From Candidatus Methanophagales archaeon (lineage in GTDB: Archaea; Halobacteriota; Syntropharchaeia; Alkanophagales; Methanospirareceae), in the NCBI GenBank assembly GCA_003336485.1, contig QENH01000183.1, forward strand, positions 1 to 36,444: a stretch of DNA of 36,444 nucleotides. The letters run 5' to 3'. Below, piece by piece: positions 25,262 through 32,932 of the stretch. Made by a program: the position numbers and the translations under genes. The first letter of the stretch is position 1. Each line of letters starts with the position of its first letter. Below the pieces are notes generated by a model. That model was not told the origin of the DNA. It saw nothing but the letters and a program-made list of their open reading frames with translations, and searched no databases.

Positions 25262-26023
25262 TTATTTCTCGCCAAGCGCTAAAAAGAGATATGGCTTGTT
25301 TGCTATTTTATATGGCAAGGGTCGGTTTTTAGTTTCAAATGCCCTCAGCTTTTCAAGATTATTCACTGATATTTTCTTTAATCCGACCTCAGTAAATAGA
25401 TCAACTACATCGTTTGGCGTAATCCCGTTAAAAAAGGGTAATTGAGCTTTTATCGTAGCGTAATAGCTCGAGAACATGCGAGGATTTCGGTTTTCTGTTA
25501 TAAGAACGATTATACTAGCAATGAATCGTCGTAAACGCATATATATTGCAGGATCGTGCCACCGGCCATCAATAAGTATGAGTTTACCACCGGATTTTAC
25601 AACGCGGCTCCACTCATTGACTGCTGTTTTGGGGTCGGGTAATGTCCAGAGAAGATACCGGTTCATCACGATGTCGAAAGAGTCATCATCAAACGGCAGG
25701 TTTTCCGCATCGCCATGCATGAAATTAACAGCCAACTTCTGTTTGTATGCGTTAAACCGTGACTTTTCTAGCATAGATTTGGATATATCTATTCCTGTTA
25801 CCTTATGCCCAAGTTCCGCAAAAAGGAGCGCTAAAAAGCCTGTCCCTGTTCCGACATCTAAAATATTGAGATTTTGCTCTGTCCCGATCTCAGTTTTTAG
25901 TATGGACTTCCAGAAGTCTTCAGCGGCATTTTGCGATTTATATACATTTCTGTCATAAGTCTTGCTTCTTCTGTCCCAATACAACCCCACCTTACTTTTC
26001 ACATCCATCACAAAACCCACCAT
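25262..26023 (-). CDS. Class I SAM-dependent methyltransferase (UbiE/Methyltransf_11 type)
   Basis: The 253-aa protein has SAM-binding motif I ILDVGTGTGFLALLF, motif II with the acidic end VTGIDISKSML, GDAENLPF and SFDIVMNRYLLWTLPDP, and a post-motif GGKLILIDG, all typical of Methyltransf_11 enzymes. The N-terminal WDRRSKTYDRN segment is also usual in this group. Substrate unknown. ATG 26023 or the MDVKSK methionine at 26008 may be the start. It lies on the opposite strand from the nickel/nicotianamine cluster, so a tailoring role there is possible but unsupported. The divergent neighbour is cobyric acid synthase; corrinoid-ring methyltransferases look different. Confidence 0.8.
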   Translation of the reverse strand: MVGFVMDVKSKVGLYWDRRSKTYDRNVYKSQNAAEDFWKSILKTEIGTEQNLNILDVGTGTGFLALLFAELGHKVTGIDISKSMLEKSRFNAYKQKLAVNFMHGDAENLPFDDDSFDIVMNRYLLWTLPDPKTAVNEWSRVVKSGGKLILIDGRWHDPAIYMRLRRFIASIIVLITENRNPRMFSSYYATIKAQLPFFNGITPNDVVDLFTEVGLKKISVNNLEKLRAFETKNRPLPYKIANKPYLFLALGEK

Positions 26024-26239
26024 ATATCATAACATTGTTTTATCATATCATATTATTATTCACTTATATATTCCGTATCAATATGAATGACTATTACGAT
26101 ATATTTGAAATGGTGTATTTAAAGTAGTATACAAAAGAAAATTTAGCCTGTGCTAAAAGAGAAAATATTTCTTTTTATAAGACTTTTCTTTCTAAGAGAA
26201 TGTTTTTTACCACCGAAATCGAAGCGGTAGTGTATAAAG

Positions 26240-27775
26240 ATGACAACAAAAAAGATAATGGTGCAGGGCACGGGGTCAGGCGTGGGCAAGAGTATAATTG
26301 TAGCTGCGCTTTGCCGCATATTTACCCAGGATGGCTATAAGGTCGCACCCTTCAAATCACAGAACATGGCTCTTAACTCTTATGTTACTGCAGATGGCCT
26401 CGAAATAGGGCGTGCGCAAGCGTTTCAAGCGTTCGCCGCATCTAAAGAGCCGACAGTGGAGATGAACCCGATCTTGTTGAAGCCGACAAGCGATACCGGC
26501 GCCCAGGTCATCGTACGTGGCAAGCCAATAGGCAATATGACGGCAAAGGAATATCATGATTACAAGCCAAAAGCATTGGCGCTCATAAAGGACTGCTTCG
26601 AGCATCTCGCACGTGAAAACGAGATTGTAGTGATAGAAGGTGCCGGCAGCCCAGCGGAAATAAACCTCCGTGCGAACGATATAGTAAACATGCGCATCGC
26701 GAAACTTTTAGATGCGCCCGTGCTGCTTGTAGGCGATATAGACAAAGGCGGCGTCTTCGCCTGGCTTGTGGGAACGCTCGAACTGCTTGAGGCAGAAGAG
26801 CGCGAGTTGGTAACGGGTATACTGATAAACAAGTTCCGCGGTGATCTGGACATACTCAAGCCCGGCCTGGAGTACCTAGAGAAAAGAGTCGGTAAGCCGG
26901 TATTAGGCGTTATACCATATTTTCAGGATATTAAGATACAAGAAGAAGACTCGCTAGCACTGGAAAAAGGAAAGAAAAATTCGCCGGTAGAGGAGAAAGA
27001 GATAAAAATAGTAGTCGTTTACCTGCCACATATATCAAACTTCACGGATTTTGACGTTTTAGAAGCGGAGGATACTGTCTCGCTGCGATATGTTGGTATG
27101 GCTGAAGAAATAGGCGAGCCGGATGTGATAATTATACCGGGGTCAAAGAATACCATTGGCGATCTGCAGTATCTTAAAAGTAAGGGTTATGCAGCCGCGA
27201 TAGTGGAAAAAGCAATGAGCGGTAACTGCGTTGTTTTTGGCGTCTGTGCCGGTTATCAGATGCTCTGTACTACCCTGATAGACCCCAAAGGTGTGGAATC
27301 CAAACTCCGTGAGATAGAAGGCTTTAACCTGCTGCCGGCTACAACGGTATTTGAAAGTCATGCACAGAAAATGACGAATCAAGTGCGTGCGATAGCGGAT
27401 TTGGAGTTCTACAAGGGGGCTATATCAGGCTATGAAATACATATGGGGCGGATTCATTTCGCTGCGGGCGCAATAAAAAATGCCTTTACGATTGTTGAAC
27501 GCTCAGGAGAGAAGGTTATGGCTGATGTCGGTGGTGCGGTTTCCGGGAACGTCATAGGGACGTATATACATGGCATATTTGACAACGATGGATTCCGACA
27601 TGCTTTTTTGGACTACATAAGAAATAAGAAAGGATTAGCTAGTTACAAGAAGGGAGACAAAAGTGGTGGGATTGATTGGGACATAGAATATAATAAATTG
27701 GCAGATGTCATGCGTAAAAATAGCGATATGAACAAGGTGTATGAAATCTTGAATCGCAGTATCATACAGGAATGA
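26240..27775 (+). CDS. cbiP: Cobyric acid synthase (CobQ/CbiP)
   Basis: This enzyme amidates side chains b, d, e and g of adenosylcobyrinic acid a,c-diamide with glutamine and ATP in corrinoid synthesis. The 511-aa protein has the N-terminal MinD/BioD-like ATPase (QGTGSGVGKSIIVAALCRIF; FKSQNMALNSYVT; EIGRAQAFQA), a middle segment, and a C-terminal class I-like amidotransferase with GVCAGYQML (nucleophile Cys) and GTYIHGIFDN (His). All catalytic residues are present and length is standard. It has its own promoter (ctttttataaga at about 26172-26183). It links the window's corrinoid-dependent methyl-transfer genes to cofactor supply; nadE follows after 33 bp. Confidence 0.96.
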   Translation: MTTKKIMVQGTGSGVGKSIIVAALCRIFTQDGYKVAPFKSQNMALNSYVTADGLEIGRAQAFQAFAASKEPTVEMNPILLKPTSDTGAQVIVRGKPIGNMTAKEYHDYKPKALALIKDCFEHLARENEIVVIEGAGSPAEINLRANDIVNMRIAKLLDAPVLLVGDIDKGGVFAWLVGTLELLEAEERELVTGILINKFRGDLDILKPGLEYLEKRVGKPVLGVIPYFQDIKIQEEDSLALEKGKKNSPVEEKEIKIVVVYLPHISNFTDFDVLEAEDTVSLRYVGMAEEIGEPDVIIIPGSKNTIGDLQYLKSKGYAAAIVEKAMSGNCVVFGVCAGYQMLCTTLIDPKGVESKLREIEGFNLLPATTVFESHAQKMTNQVRAIADLEFYKGAISGYEIHMGRIHFAAGAIKNAFTIVERSGEKVMADVGGAVSGNVIGTYIHGIFDNDGFRHAFLDYIRNKKGLASYKKGDKSGGIDWDIEYNKLADVMRKNSDMNKVYEILNRSIIQE

Positions 27776-27808
27776 TGACGATAAGATATTATGTTATAAG
27801 GTAAGAAT

Positions 27809-28546
27809 ATGGATGTTGAGGCAGAAGAGCTAAGCGGATGGATAAGAAAGAAGGTGGAAGAAGCATCTGCCGAGGGTGTTATTTTAGGTATGAGCGGTGG
27901 CTTGGATTCTTCCGTAACTGCGGTATTATGTAAGAATGCATTCCCTAAAAGCACACTTGGACTGTTAATGCCATGTTTCAGTGATCCTGAGGATATCGCG
28001 CATGTGAAACAGGTAGCGGAAAAGTTTGATATAGAAACAAGGAATGTTGACCTCTCATCTGTATTTCTCACGGTCCTTGAAACGCTTGGATCTAAGACAT
28101 ACGAGCGGGATATAGCAACGGCGAACCTTAAGCCGCGTCTGAGAATGCTTGTGCTGTACTATTTCGCAAATAAGCTGAATTATCTGGTTGTCGGTACAGG
28201 AAACAAAAGCGAACTCATGATTGGATATTTCACCAAATACGGCGATGGTGGTGTGGATCTACTCCCATTGGGCGATCTTCTGAAGACAGAGGTGCGAGCT
28301 CTAGCTGAGACGCTGGACATCCCAAAAGCGATAATAGAAATGCCGCCTTCTGCGGGGCTCTGGGCTGGGCAGACGGATGAAGCGGAGATCGGAATGTCTT
28401 ACGAGGTACTTGATAAGATATTGGCAGCGATAGAGTCAAATGATTTCGCAGGTTGCGATCGAGATAAGGTCGTGAAGGTGAAGGACATGGTTAAGAAGGC
28501 AGGACATAAACGCGAAAAAACTCCGGTTGCTTATGTATGTATATGA
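27809..28546 (+). CDS. nadE: NH3-dependent NAD synthetase
   Basis: This catalyses the last step of NAD synthesis, amidation of deamido-NAD. The 245-aa protein has the ATP-pyrophosphatase P-loop GMSGGLDSSVTAVL near residues 30-43, the VGTGNKSELMIGYFTKYGDG substrate segment, and LGDLLKTEVRALA and SAGLWAGQTDE, all diagnostic. No glutaminase domain is present, so ammonia is the nitrogen donor. It follows cbiP after 33 bp on the same strand and is probably co-transcribed. Confidence 0.96.
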   Translation: MDVEAEELSGWIRKKVEEASAEGVILGMSGGLDSSVTAVLCKNAFPKSTLGLLMPCFSDPEDIAHVKQVAEKFDIETRNVDLSSVFLTVLETLGSKTYERDIATANLKPRLRMLVLYYFANKLNYLVVGTGNKSELMIGYFTKYGDGGVDLLPLGDLLKTEVRALAETLDIPKAIIEMPPSAGLWAGQTDEAEIGMSYEVLDKILAAIESNDFAGCDRDKVVKVKDMVKKAGHKREKTPVAYVCI

Positions 28547-28738
28547 AGACGGATGAGGGAATGCGATGAGAAGCATATTATTATATTCTGTTGATCGTGA
28601 TGAAGTCATAATTATATCAATCCAATATATTAGAATGGTTATCCCATAAAGATTACGAAAGGAAGTTTAAGTATTAAGTTGTTTATGATAATTGGATAAT
28701 ACAAAATCAAAAATCCGTATTTTTTTGTTACCGCATAT

Positions 28739-28773
28739 CAAAAAGGTTTAAATATTATGACAGTCAAATGTCA
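28739..28773 (+). promoter_or_regulatory. TATA box and TGACA palindrome before the chimeric ORF
   Basis: aaaaaggtttaaatatt (28739-28755) is a good TATA element. tgaca-gtcaaa-tgtca (28758-28773) follows within the expected initiation zone, 18 bp before ATG 28792. The same half-sites recur in the palindrome at the window's right end. Confidence 0.4.
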
Positions 28774-28791
28774 ATTAATTAGTGACAGAAG

Positions 28792-29370
28792 ATGGAACTG
28801 AGACAGATAACAGAGCAAAATCCGTGGTGGGAAGACAAAGAGCGAATAAACGAGGACGAAAAGGTAAGGGGAGCCGTATCAAAACGGCAGAAAATTGAGT
28901 TTGCGTTAAAAACGAGAATAGCAAAAGAATCGGCAGAGAGTGAAGACGTAAAACTACTCATGGGTATTCCTGGAGTGAATTACTACACGGCACTACTACT
29001 AACGAGTGAGATAGGCGATTTCAGCAGGTTTTCAAGCGCAAACAAGCTTGTCAGTTGGTTAGGTTTAGCGCCAAGGGTTCATCAGAGTGCGAATACGATC
29101 TACAACGGCAGAATAACAAAAGAAGGGTCACCGAGGGTGAGGTGGGCTCTGGTACAAGCAGCTCGATCTGCAGTTCGGTGGTTGTTACTTCTCATTTCGC
29201 CTTTTCTATTGGCTTTAGATGTTCTAATGGCATTATTAACAAGAAACGTAGAGGCTCTAATATCTGGATTGTCGGGGTTATTGGGTTTATTAGGTTTATT
29301 AGCAGGGATGTTTTTCCCCTCTGTTTTTTCTTGGTGGGTTAAACAGAGGCTCACGCGAAAAATCGAATGA
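28792..29370 (+). pseudogene. Chimeric ORF: AAA+ ATPase N-terminus / IS110 transposase C-terminal domain / hydrophobic tail
   Basis: Residues 1 to about 37 (ITEQNPWWEDKERI, then EDEKVRG) look like the start of archaeal DUF4143-type AAA+ ATPases. Residues 55-129 are the Transposase_20 domain of IS110-family elements: LLMGIPGVNYYTALLLTSEI, FSSANKLVSWLGLAPRVHQS, and GSPRVRWALVQAARSAVR. The DEDD catalytic half of an IS110 transposase is absent, so it cannot transpose. Residues 130-192 are hydrophobic with a GLLGLLGLLAG repeat and match nothing I recognise; this may be out-of-frame sequence. The ORF has a TATA box and may be expressed, but I treat it as debris of recombination. The junction points are estimates. 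Confidence 0.65.
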
Positions 29371-29406
29371 TTCTAGTAGTGTACATATCTCGCCACAGTT
29401 CTAAAT

Positions 29407-31116
29407 TCATAAGAAAACACCGACTATTTCTCGTTTCGTCACATCTACCAACCCCTTGTCTGTTATCTTCAACTTCGGTATCACCGGTAAAGCGAGAAAA
29501 GACATCGTAATAATAGGCGCAGGCAGTTTACAGCCCATCACGGAAATGAAATCATCCATATCTTTTTGTTTTCGCATCACATAATCCAACCCTTTATCGC
29601 TCATGAGCCCAGCAATAGGCAGTTCCAACTCGTTCGTTACTGTTTTGCCGTTGCAGAGAACAATTCCACCACCTATCGCCTTTAATCGGTTGCAAGCGCG
29701 AGCCATATCTTCTTCGTTTGTGCCGATAACGACAATATTATGCGAGTCATGAGCGATAGTGGACGCGATTGCACCGGTATTCAATCCAAACCCTTTTACG
29801 AAACCCAAACCAATATTACCAGAGTAATGGTGCCGTTCAATAACACCGATTTCTAATATATCACGAGCTATATCTATGCCGCTTATCGATTCTACGAGCT
29901 CGTCCGTCAGGAGTTCTCCCTCTATCAAACCGATTATCCTCGCTTTTGTCGCGCATTCTTGCTCTATCACGAAATCAGCAGGTTGTACTTGCATTATCCT
30001 TACACTTTCGCGATATTGTGGATAGTTAAAGCTATATTCAGAAGGAGGTGCAAAATCGAACTTCCCATTTACTAGCACCTTATCGACTTCAAAAGTATCT
30101 AAATTATTTAATAGTACGATGTCGGCGATTTTACCAGGTGCGATTCCGCCTATTTCGGCATCCAACTTGAACCATTGTGCGGGATTTATCGTGCACATCT
30201 GTACCGCCTTCACGGGGTCTATTCCCTCCTCTGTAGCTCGTCTCAAAACATGATCCAAATAACCCTCGTCATTCAAATCGAGCGGTGTTCGGTCGCCGTC
30301 TGTGACAAGCATGCAATTCCTTGTATCTACGGTCCGCAACAAAGGCGCGATACTTTTTAGGTTTTTAGCTACAGAACCTTCCCTCACCATCACACGCATA
30401 CCCAGCCGGAGCTTTTCATGCGATTCCGCGTATGTCGTATTCTCGTGGTCCGAGCCTGCACCACTTATGATATATGCGTTTAGCTCTTTACCGCTGAGTG
30501 AAGGTGCATGCCCATCAACAGGCATTTTTAGCAGCTTTGCGAGCTCCATCTTATCCAATACCTCTTTCTCTTTTGCTATGACACCAACGTAGTTCATCAC
30601 CTCTGCTAGGCCGATGATTCCGTCCGTCCGCAGTAGTTTCCTTATTTCTGTATGGTCTATCATCGCACCTGCGGTCTCGAGCCCCAGCGAAGGGTCTGTA
30701 GACGGCACACAAGAAGGAGCCATACAAAATACTTTTAGTGCTGTGGTTCTTGCATCATCTAAAAGCGCACTTATTCCTGCGATACCTAATACATTCGCTA
30801 TCTCATGCGGGTCCGCAACCACAGCAGTCGTACCTCGTGGCACTACGGCCTTTGCGAATTCGCGTACCGAAAGCATACTCATTTCTATGTGTGTATGCCC
30901 GTCTATCAATCCCGGAACAGCATAGTTATCATGGGCGTCTATCTCTTCCCTGCCCTTGTATCGCCCTAATCCGGCTATCAAGCCATGAGCGATTGCAATA
31001 TCTGTCTCGTATATCTCGCCACTGTATACGTTCACAAGGTTCACATTTTTCAGTACTAAATCCGCTTTTTGTTCGCCTAAGGCGATGTCCACTAAGGTAT
31101 TCATTTTTGATTCCAC
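29407..31116 (-). CDS. ade: Adenine deaminase
   Basis: Converts adenine to hypoxanthine and ammonia in purine salvage. The 569-aa amidohydrolase has the beta-sandwich N-terminus (ADLVLKNVNLVNVYSGEIYE), metal site GLIDGHTHIEMSML, ADPHEIANVLG, GHAPSLSG, SDHENTT, and the D-G-D-R segment VTDGDRTPLDL, then a C-terminal domain with HDSHNIVVIGTN and GGGIVLCNG. These are characteristic of the Ade/AdeC family, with usual length. It is monocistronic on the reverse strand, 25 bp downstream of the cyclase-Nudix gene, so the two may be co-transcribed. Confidence 0.95.
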   Translation of the reverse strand: MESKMNTLVDIALGEQKADLVLKNVNLVNVYSGEIYETDIAIAHGLIAGLGRYKGREEIDAHDNYAVPGLIDGHTHIEMSMLSVREFAKAVVPRGTTAVVADPHEIANVLGIAGISALLDDARTTALKVFCMAPSCVPSTDPSLGLETAGAMIDHTEIRKLLRTDGIIGLAEVMNYVGVIAKEKEVLDKMELAKLLKMPVDGHAPSLSGKELNAYIISGAGSDHENTTYAESHEKLRLGMRVMVREGSVAKNLKSIAPLLRTVDTRNCMLVTDGDRTPLDLNDEGYLDHVLRRATEEGIDPVKAVQMCTINPAQWFKLDAEIGGIAPGKIADIVLLNNLDTFEVDKVLVNGKFDFAPPSEYSFNYPQYRESVRIMQVQPADFVIEQECATKARIIGLIEGELLTDELVESISGIDIARDILEIGVIERHHYSGNIGLGFVKGFGLNTGAIASTIAHDSHNIVVIGTNEEDMARACNRLKAIGGGIVLCNGKTVTNELELPIAGLMSDKGLDYVMRKQKDMDDFISVMGCKLPAPIITMSFLALPVIPKLKITDKGLVDVTKREIVGVFL

Positions 31117-31141
31117 GTTGTAATTAGAAGAAGGACGATCG

Positions 31142-32161
31142 CTATGTGCGATTTTTGTACATTTCTATGAAATTGATAAAATCATCTTTAAGTCCCGGAA
31201 TAAATTCCTCTGGTGGGATCAATTTTAATTCCTCTTCGCTAACCCATCGGATTTCCGAGTGATTTTTAGATTCCTGAGTACCCGCACTGTAAAGGCACAA
31301 GAATTTTATCCCCGGTATCAACGGTTCATTTGGCTCTTTTATTTCATAAAAATTGTGGATACGCTCTATTACATCAACATCTATATCCATTTCTAACCGA
31401 AAGTGTCTTTTCACACCATCAATAAGAGCTTCCGAATATGCGAGTTGGCCGCCACAGCCCTCATATAGCCCTGGATACAGCTTTCTGTTCGTTTCTCTTC
31501 TTGCTATTAATGCCATTATATTGCCTTTCGCAATCTTTATACATAAACCTGCAACATGAATCTCCGGTGCTTCACGCATTTTTTCTCGTGGTGTAAACAA
31601 AGTGGCTATTTCGTCCGTTACCCAAACCTTAACATCACCTACTATACCTCCAAGTTTTCTCGTCTGTGGCCTAAAATTATATGTTGTGTCCCGTGGCAAA
31701 GTAGGAAAATCATCCTTTTCTATTACTATACCAAAAGGTCTGGCAATACCGCATAATCGAGCACATTTGTTGATATTTGCACCAATAAAATCACCGTTCA
31801 GCTTTTTAACAACACCTCGCACTAATCCCCAGCCCAAATGACGTTCTGTCCGATATCCATATGATTTAAAAAAATCGTTACACAAGTCTTTAAATTTCGC
31901 CTCAACCTGCCGAAGTTTATCTAAATTCTTGGTCAACATGTCTACTACCGATTCAATTGTAACATCAGTTTCTATTACTTTAACCACCATTGCGCCATCT
32001 CCAAGTTTCTTTAGGTATATCTCTGGCGGAAATTGTTCTTTTAGGATGTCACAGAATTTATTAATGAATATGTCAATATATTGAAAAGCTTCTATACCTT
32101 TGGACCATTTCGTAAAACCGCGAATATCTGTGAAAAGTACAATTGCGTTTGTTATCTCCAT
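31142..32161 (-). CDS. Class III nucleotide cyclase domain fused to a degenerate Nudix domain
   Basis: Residues 1 to about 180 are a cyclase homology domain: VLFTDIRGFTKWS with metal ligand D12, KKLGDGAMVV with D55, and DFIGANINKCARL with N131 and R135, which match the transition-state Asn and Arg of class III adenylate/guanylate cyclases. Both metal sites are kept. Residues about 205-335 are a Nudix fold: CGGQLAYSEALIDGVKRHF aligns to G-x5-E-x7-R, but the following REUXEEXGU core is RHFRLEMDI, so two of three catalytic Glu are lost and hydrolysis is doubtful. The Nudix part may bind a nucleotide or ADP-ribose-type ligand as a sensor. The protein is soluble, 339 aa. Start ATG 32161. Confidence 0.8.
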   Translation of the reverse strand: MEITNAIVLFTDIRGFTKWSKGIEAFQYIDIFINKFCDILKEQFPPEIYLKKLGDGAMVVKVIETDVTIESVVDMLTKNLDKLRQVEAKFKDLCNDFFKSYGYRTERHLGWGLVRGVVKKLNGDFIGANINKCARLCGIARPFGIVIEKDDFPTLPRDTTYNFRPQTRKLGGIVGDVKVWVTDEIATLFTPREKMREAPEIHVAGLCIKIAKGNIMALIARRETNRKLYPGLYEGCGGQLAYSEALIDGVKRHFRLEMDIDVDVIERIHNFYEIKEPNEPLIPGIKFLCLYSAGTQESKNHSEIRWVSEEELKLIPPEEFIPGLKDDFINFIEMYKNRT

Positions 32162-32200
32162 ATTTCATCCCCGATACCATCTTTATGGCTTTGTTTTTAT

Positions 32201-32228
32201 TTTCTTTCTTTCTTTCTTTCTTTCTTTC
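32201..32228. repeat. Tetranucleotide microsatellite (TTTC)7, GAAA on the gene strand
   Basis: Seven perfect tttc units lie 40-67 bp upstream of the cyclase-Nudix start codon, between it and the TATA-like gttttatataac (reverse strand, about 32255-32268). The tract falls in the 5' untranslated region or just after the transcription start. Confidence 0.9.
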
Positions 32229-32591
32229 TATTTATCTATAGTTTAAGAAGAATAGTTATATAAAACTATCGCAAGTAACAAAATTAGTGTAGCAATCCTA
32301 AGGAAACTACCAGTAAATAGTTTACCCTTTTTGATAATTTAAAAAGCGCTACTCTACTTTAAATCTGCGTTAAGCGTACCTTCAGGCGCTGTGATGATTC
32401 GATAAAAAGTCGCTGTTAATAAGGTATCTTCTCCTCAGAATTCTCTTTTATCTCTGATCTATGTCGGACAATAGACGTTTCTTCAGTTCGACTGGATTTG
32501 ATTGTATTCGGTCCTCTTTTTTGAGTCAGAACGGCGTAACGTTTATTTATTCTGATATTTCTGCTATTTCTGTGCATAATACAAATTTTTA

Positions 32592-32806
32592 GGCCCTTCG
32601 CTGTTTTGTAAGGGTAACTCAAAATCTCCAAGATCTCATAATCCGAGATATGATGTCCTACGAAACTGACTCACAATTGTCATCACTAAGATCAATCATC
32701 CTTCTTTTTGGATTTAAAGCGGTATCTGTCCCTTTTCTCTTCTGATTTTTGATTGTTTGACTGCCTCCTAACCACATCTATCACCCACATGAAACAGCGG
32801 AGAGCC
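32592..32806. mobile_element. MITE-like element, copy 2 (215 bp)
   Basis: Begins ggcccttcgctgttt and ends aaacagcggagagcc, imperfect inverted ends matching those of the 290-bp copy at 9232-9521 with two base changes. Interior similarity is continuous in the right two-thirds (for example tttttggatttraa and gattgtttgac). It lacks about 60 bp found near the left end of copy 1. No transposase gene is present, so the element is non-autonomous. No target-site duplication is visible. Confidence 0.65.
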
Positions 32807-32845
32807 ATAAAATCTAACTTCTACCTACCTACATATTTAATTCAT

Positions 32846-32912
32846 GACGCAGATTTACACGGAGTCACACAGATTTGATCTTTTTCTGTGTTGGTCCGTG
32901 TTAATCTGTGTC
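32846..32912. repeat. Long imperfect hairpin behind dnaK (dispersed palindromic repeat)
   Basis: Two 28-nt arms (32846-32873, gacgcagatttacacgg...; 32885-32912, ...gtccgtgttaatctgtgtc) pair with about six mismatches around an 11-nt loop. The cagattwacacgga theme is familiar from dispersed palindromic repeats in many prokaryotes. Ending 21 bp after the dnaK stop, it could also terminate or stabilise the dnaK message. Confidence 0.65.
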
Positions 32913-32932
32913 AATATTCCATTTTATTCTTG

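Larger units (their letters stand above)
32229..32932. other. Gene-poor region between cyclase-Nudix gene and dnaK
   Basis: About 700 bp without a supportable gene. It contains the cyclase promoter (left), an unremarkable A+T-rich stretch, the second MITE-like copy (32592-32806) and a long hairpin (32846-32912). The 71-codon reverse ORF at 32416-32631 starts inside the MITE and has no recognisable similarity; I do not call it a gene. Confidence 0.6.

Noticed and set aside
25224-25445. Forward ORF at the end of the methyltransferase gene
   Set aside because: It overlaps the methyltransferase coding sequence in antisense and has no family features.
25262-26023. The SAM methyltransferase as part of the nickelophore pathway
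   Set aside because: It lies on the opposite strand behind a broken gene; proximity alone does not support a tailoring role.
26024-26239. Cobalamin riboswitch before the cobyric acid synthase gene
   Set aside because: Only a weak taccaccg/cggtagt pairing is present; the conserved B12-box is not seen.
32416-32631. 71-codon reverse ORF near the second MITE copy
   Set aside because: It begins inside the element, has no start signal and no recognisable similarity.
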